In this document: positions 6,687 to 7,868 of the stretch, piece after piece
How the letters are laid out: each line of letters begins with the position of its first letter
Numbering within the stretch: the first letter of the stretch is position 1
Assembly (NCBI GenBank): GCA_026994735.1
Contig: JALWQD010000090.1
Location: 1 to 7,868, forward strand
Source of the DNA: Gammaproteobacteria bacterium
Lineage (GTDB): Bacteria; Pseudomonadota; Gammaproteobacteria; SZUA-140
DNA length: 7,868 bases
Direction: 5' to 3'
Notes under the pieces: model-generated
Told to the model about the DNA's origin: nothing
The model's input: only the letters and a program-made list of their open reading frames with translations
The model's database searches: none
Translations under genes and position numbers: made by a program

Positions 6687-7412
6687 CTAAAGCGAGGCCT
6701 GGACAATACCCTGGGCGCTGACACGGCCTTCGATAACCCGTTTTGAGCGCTCGTTACGCACTCGAATTGATGTTCCAAGGGCGCCATCACTGAGCGCTCT
6801 TCCTGTCATGCGTACGGCGAGTCCCTGGCGTTTGGCAATAATGGTGACCTTTTGTCCCCGTTTGACGAGCAGAGGCGGGCGCAAGGCATTCTCTGAGATC
6901 ACCTGGCCGGCGCGCAGGGGACGTTTGACGATCAGGCCGATGATGGCTTCCGGGTTGCGGAAATAGCCACGATGAAGTGTCGCAATATTTTTTTCTTCAT
7001 GACGCAGGTCTTCACTGCGAATGGCACGGTTACGGGGCAAATAACGATGACTGACCAGGACTTGTTGATATTCTGCAACCTGGGCACTGACATAGATTTG
7101 CCAGGGTTTTTTTTGCTTCTTGCAGCGAACCATGAGATTCAGTTTTCCGATCGTGGCATGGCCACTGGTCTGACTGACTAGCAAGGGTTCCTGACAGGCG
7201 GGTAGTCGTAAGCGCGAATCGAGATGGCCTATTTTGATGTCATGTCGCCCGCTACGATGTTTGAGTTGCTGCTCGAGATAATGCTGGACGCTGTCGATAA
7301 TTGTTTGTCTGCTTTCTATTGCTTGCCGTGCAAAAGACATCGAAGTATACGCCACTGTCATAGCGACCAAAGTGGCGGCAGCAATTGACGATGATATAGG
7401 CACTTGTTTCAT
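6687..7412 (-). CDS. flgA: FlgA, flagellar P-ring assembly chaperone
   Basis: FlgA is a periplasmic chaperone needed to assemble FlgI into the P-ring around the flagellar rod. The 241-residue product starts at ATG 7412, with AAGGAG 8 nt upstream. An N-terminal signal peptide is visible: basic start, hydrophobic SIAAATLVAMTVAYTSM core, and probable cleavage after SFA (residue 28). C73 and C97 match the conserved disulfide pair of FlgA. Residues ~115-180 form the SAF-type domain (LPRNRAIRSEDL). The C-terminal part has the family's typical VKRGQKVTIIAK, GLAVRMTGRAL and SDGALGTSIRVRN segments up to ~240. It is first in the flgA-flgM-flgN set and divergent from cheV, the order seen in Vibrio and Pseudomonas. 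A sigma-54-like promoter lies just upstream. Confidence 0.95.
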   Translation of the reverse strand: MKQVPISSSIAAATLVAMTVAYTSMSFARQAIESRQTIIDSVQHYLEQQLKHRSGRHDIKIGHLDSRLRLPACQEPLLVSQTSGHATIGKLNLMVRCKKQKKPWQIYVSAQVAEYQQVLVSHRYLPRNRAIRSEDLRHEEKNIATLHRGYFRNPEAIIGLIVKRPLRAGQVISENALRPPLLVKRGQKVTIIAKRQGLAVRMTGRALSDGALGTSIRVRNERSKRVIEGRVSAQGIVQASL

Positions 7413-7447
7413 GGCGGATACTCCTTGACGGCATTATCCGTAAAACA

Positions 7448-7464
7448 TGCAATATTAAGGCCAA
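7448..7464 (-). promoter_or_regulatory. Candidate sigma-54 promoter of flgA
   Basis: The minus strand reads TTGGCC-TTAATA-TTGCA. The GG and GC dinucleotides are 12 bp apart, the required -24/-12 spacing, and the rest matches TTGGCAC-N5-TTGCA except for two bases in the -24 element. Transcription would start near 7437, 25 nt before the flgA ATG and just ahead of its Shine-Dalgarno (7426-7421). This fits flagellar systems run by FleQ/FlrC-type activators. Confidence 0.6.
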
Positions 7465-7471
7465 TAATGCC

Positions 7472-7498
7472 GAGCAAGACCTTTTCTTAAGCTTGCTC
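7472..7498. repeat. 7-bp inverted repeat between the flgA and cheV promoters
   Basis: GAGCAAG (7472-7478) and CTTGCTC (7492-7498) are perfect inverted copies with a 13-nt spacer, so their centres are about 20 bp (two helical turns) apart. The right arm overlaps the -35 element of the cheV promoter, and the left arm lies just upstream of the flgA -24 element. This could be a dimeric activator site; no known consensus was recognised. Confidence 0.4.
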
Positions 7499-7513
7499 TG
7501 TGACGGCCGCTAA
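7487..7513 (+). promoter_or_regulatory. Candidate sigma-28 (FliA) promoter of cheV
   Basis: TTAAGCTT (7487-7494), an 11-nt spacer and GCCGCTAA (7506-7513) follow the enteric consensus TAAAGTTT-N11-GCCGATAA with six of eight and seven of eight matches and exact spacing. Transcription would start near 7520, about 30 nt before the cheV ATG. A late-class promoter suits a chemotaxis gene. Confidence 0.65.
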
Positions 7514-7550
7514 TAGGCGCAATGGAGTACAACTCAGAGACGAGGTTGTT

Positions 7551-7868
7551 ATGTCAGCAATGATGGAAAGTGTCGAGAAGCTGACCCAGTTGGTGGGGCA
7601 CAACAGTATGCAGCTGTTGATGTTTCATCTCAGTCCTGGTCCGGAACGTTATGGTATTAATGTCTTTAAAGTGCAAGAAGTTTGCCGCTGTCCAAAATTG
7701 ACGGCATTGCCACATTCAGACCCTGCCGCCTGTGGTGTCGCGACTATTCGCGGCAAGACATTACCCGTTTTTGATCTGGCCGCAGCGATCGGCTTGCCAG
7801 GGTTGCCGCTAACGGAAAACTTTCCCTTGGTGATTACTGAATACAACCGTCAGGTTATTGGCTATGTT
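7551..7868 (+). CDS. cheV: CheV, chemotaxis coupling protein, N-terminal CheW-like part, 3' partial
   Basis: CheV couples chemoreceptors to the kinase CheA through a CheW-like domain; in complete proteins a phosphorylatable receiver domain follows and aids adaptation. The window holds the first 106 codons, open to the last base. From about residue 18 they show the CheW-like fold: LLMFHLSP, YGINVFKVQEV (the first conserved beta region) and ATIRGKTLPVFDLAAAIG (the characteristic R-G-x-x-x-P-V-x-D-L segment). I call CheV rather than CheW because of the start MSAMMESVEKLTQLVGHN, typical of CheV, and the flgA-divergent position; the deciding receiver domain is outside the window. ATG 7551 has GAGG 5 nt upstream; an ATG three codons later is less well placed. 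It should be read from the sigma-28-like promoter at 7487-7513. Confidence 0.9.
   Translation, partial: MSAMMESVEKLTQLVGHNSMQLLMFHLSPGPERYGINVFKVQEVCRCPKLTALPHSDPAACGVATIRGKTLPVFDLAAAIGLPGLPLTENFPLVITEYNRQVIGYV

Overview
The window reads as chromosomal DNA of a motile, polarly flagellated type of gammaproteobacterium of intermediate GC content. The main evidence is the right-hand gene order: flgN, flgM and flgA on the minus strand, with cheV divergent from flgA. This order is known from Vibrio, Pseudomonas and relatives, where cheV is followed by cheR and the flgB rod/hook operon. The promoter types fit too: a sigma-54-like site before flgA and sigma-28-like sites before cheV and flgM. I cannot name the genus.

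Left region (1-3153): two surface-glycan type enzymes lie tail to tail. The first is the C-terminal catalytic part of a GT41 (SPINDLY/O-GlcNAc transferase type) glycosyltransferase, cut by the left edge. The second is a minus-strand 670-residue protein that appears to join a PAPS-dependent sulfotransferase, a GT-A-like nucleotide-sugar transferase domain and three TPR repeats. Their coding regions overlap by 27 bp at the 3' ends. Next to a flagellar locus, they suggest sugar and sulfate modification of a protein such as flagellin, but this is inference.

Middle region (3154-5730): a 496-bp stretch without a convincing gene is followed by a minus-strand Y-family DNA polymerase (DinB/Pol IV type). 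That gene has a good sigma-70-like promoter and no visible LexA box. A tRNA-Ala with anticodon CGC and the G3:U70 identity pair follows on the minus strand. Then comes a 456-bp stretch whose only clear element is a plus-strand intrinsic terminator with no recognised gene in front of it.

Right region (5731-7868): flgA encodes the P-ring assembly chaperone, flgM the anti-sigma-28 factor and flgN the export chaperone for hook-associated proteins. CheV (N-terminal CheW-like half only) leaves through the right edge. The intergenic DNA suggests a two-tier circuit. Sigma-54 would start flgA and read-through into flgMN. Sigma-28, once freed by FlgM export, would drive cheV and top up flgM-flgN.
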